14,132 nt of DNA from an uncultured Veillonella sp. (GTDB lineage: Bacteria; Bacillota; Negativicutes; Veillonellales; Veillonellaceae), in NCBI RefSeq assembly GCF_900545205.1, contig NZ_UQYC01000054.1, forward strand, positions 1-14,132, given 5' to 3'. Positions 14,092-14,132 of the stretch are shown piece after piece. Each line of letters opens with the position of its first letter. Positions within the stretch are counted from its first letter, which is position 1. Position numbers and translations under genes: made by a program. The notes below the pieces were generated by a model. That model made no database searches. It was given only the letters and a program-made list of their open reading frames with translations, and was not told where the DNA came from.

Positions 14092-14118
14092 TCCAACCTT
14101 ACAGCTTCATCCGGTTGG
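14092..14118 (+). terminator. Possible stem-loop after clpL
   Basis: CCAACC (14092-14097) can pair with GGTTGG (14113-14118) across a 15-nt loop, 8 nt after the clpL stop. The stem is short and the window ends before any T run can be judged, so this is only a tentative terminator. Confidence 0.25.
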
Positions 14119-14132
14119 TATAGTATGATTTC

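Noticed and set aside
14085..14132. Frameshifted continuation of clpL after its stop codon
   Set aside because: Reading on in the same frame gives a short non-homologous stretch and another stop; the gene appears to end naturally at 14084.

Overview
The window reads as chromosome from a low-GC diderm Firmicute, most likely Veillonella (Negativicutes). This rests on remembered protein similarity: an E. coli-type SpeD, a short NAD-type malic enzyme and RdgB/RNase PH sequences in the style of that group. The AT-rich intergenic regions fit too. No rRNA is present to confirm the taxon. Every gene I can support lies on the + strand.

Left part (1-4072): the tail of an unrecognised gene is followed by a CofE-like gamma-glutamyl ligase family protein, closed by a strong terminator. 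Next comes a two-gene operon with overlapping ends: a hydantoinase/5-oxoprolinase (HyuA-like) ATPase-fold protein and a zinc-dependent histone-deacetylase-family amidohydrolase with a long C-terminal extension. Middle (4073-8620): a housekeeping run rph-rdgB-metallophosphoesterase, where rph covers tRNA 3' maturation and rdgB nucleotide-pool sanitation. Then a lone speD (decarboxylated SAM for spermidine) and a malic enzyme with its own consensus promoter; speD and the malic enzyme are each followed by a good intrinsic terminator.

tRNA cluster (about 8669-9173): tRNA-Pro(UGG), tRNA-Gly(UCC) and tRNA-Arg(UCU), all with encoded CCA. They are driven by two tandem promoters plus a separate promoter for tRNA-Arg, and end in a 13-bp perfect terminator.

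Accessory region (9174-11770): immediately downstream of tRNA-Arg sit two tandem paralogues of about 398 residues. They align without a gap over their whole length (my count is 230 of 398 identical, about 58%). Each has an HsdR-N-type PD-(D/E)xK nuclease domain and a C-terminal domain of about 180 residues that I do not recognise and that is the better conserved half. Arginine codon use (AGA/AGG rich) differs from the flanking genes. There is no methylase, specificity subunit or helicase. This is the best candidate here for an undescribed, probably defence-related, system.

Right end (11771-14132): clpL, a two-AAA+ disaggregase of the type typical of Lactobacillales. It is preceded by a dense cluster of AGTCAAA heptads, including one exact match to the CtsR operator consensus, overlapping its promoter. 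It is probably stress regulated and perhaps laterally acquired.
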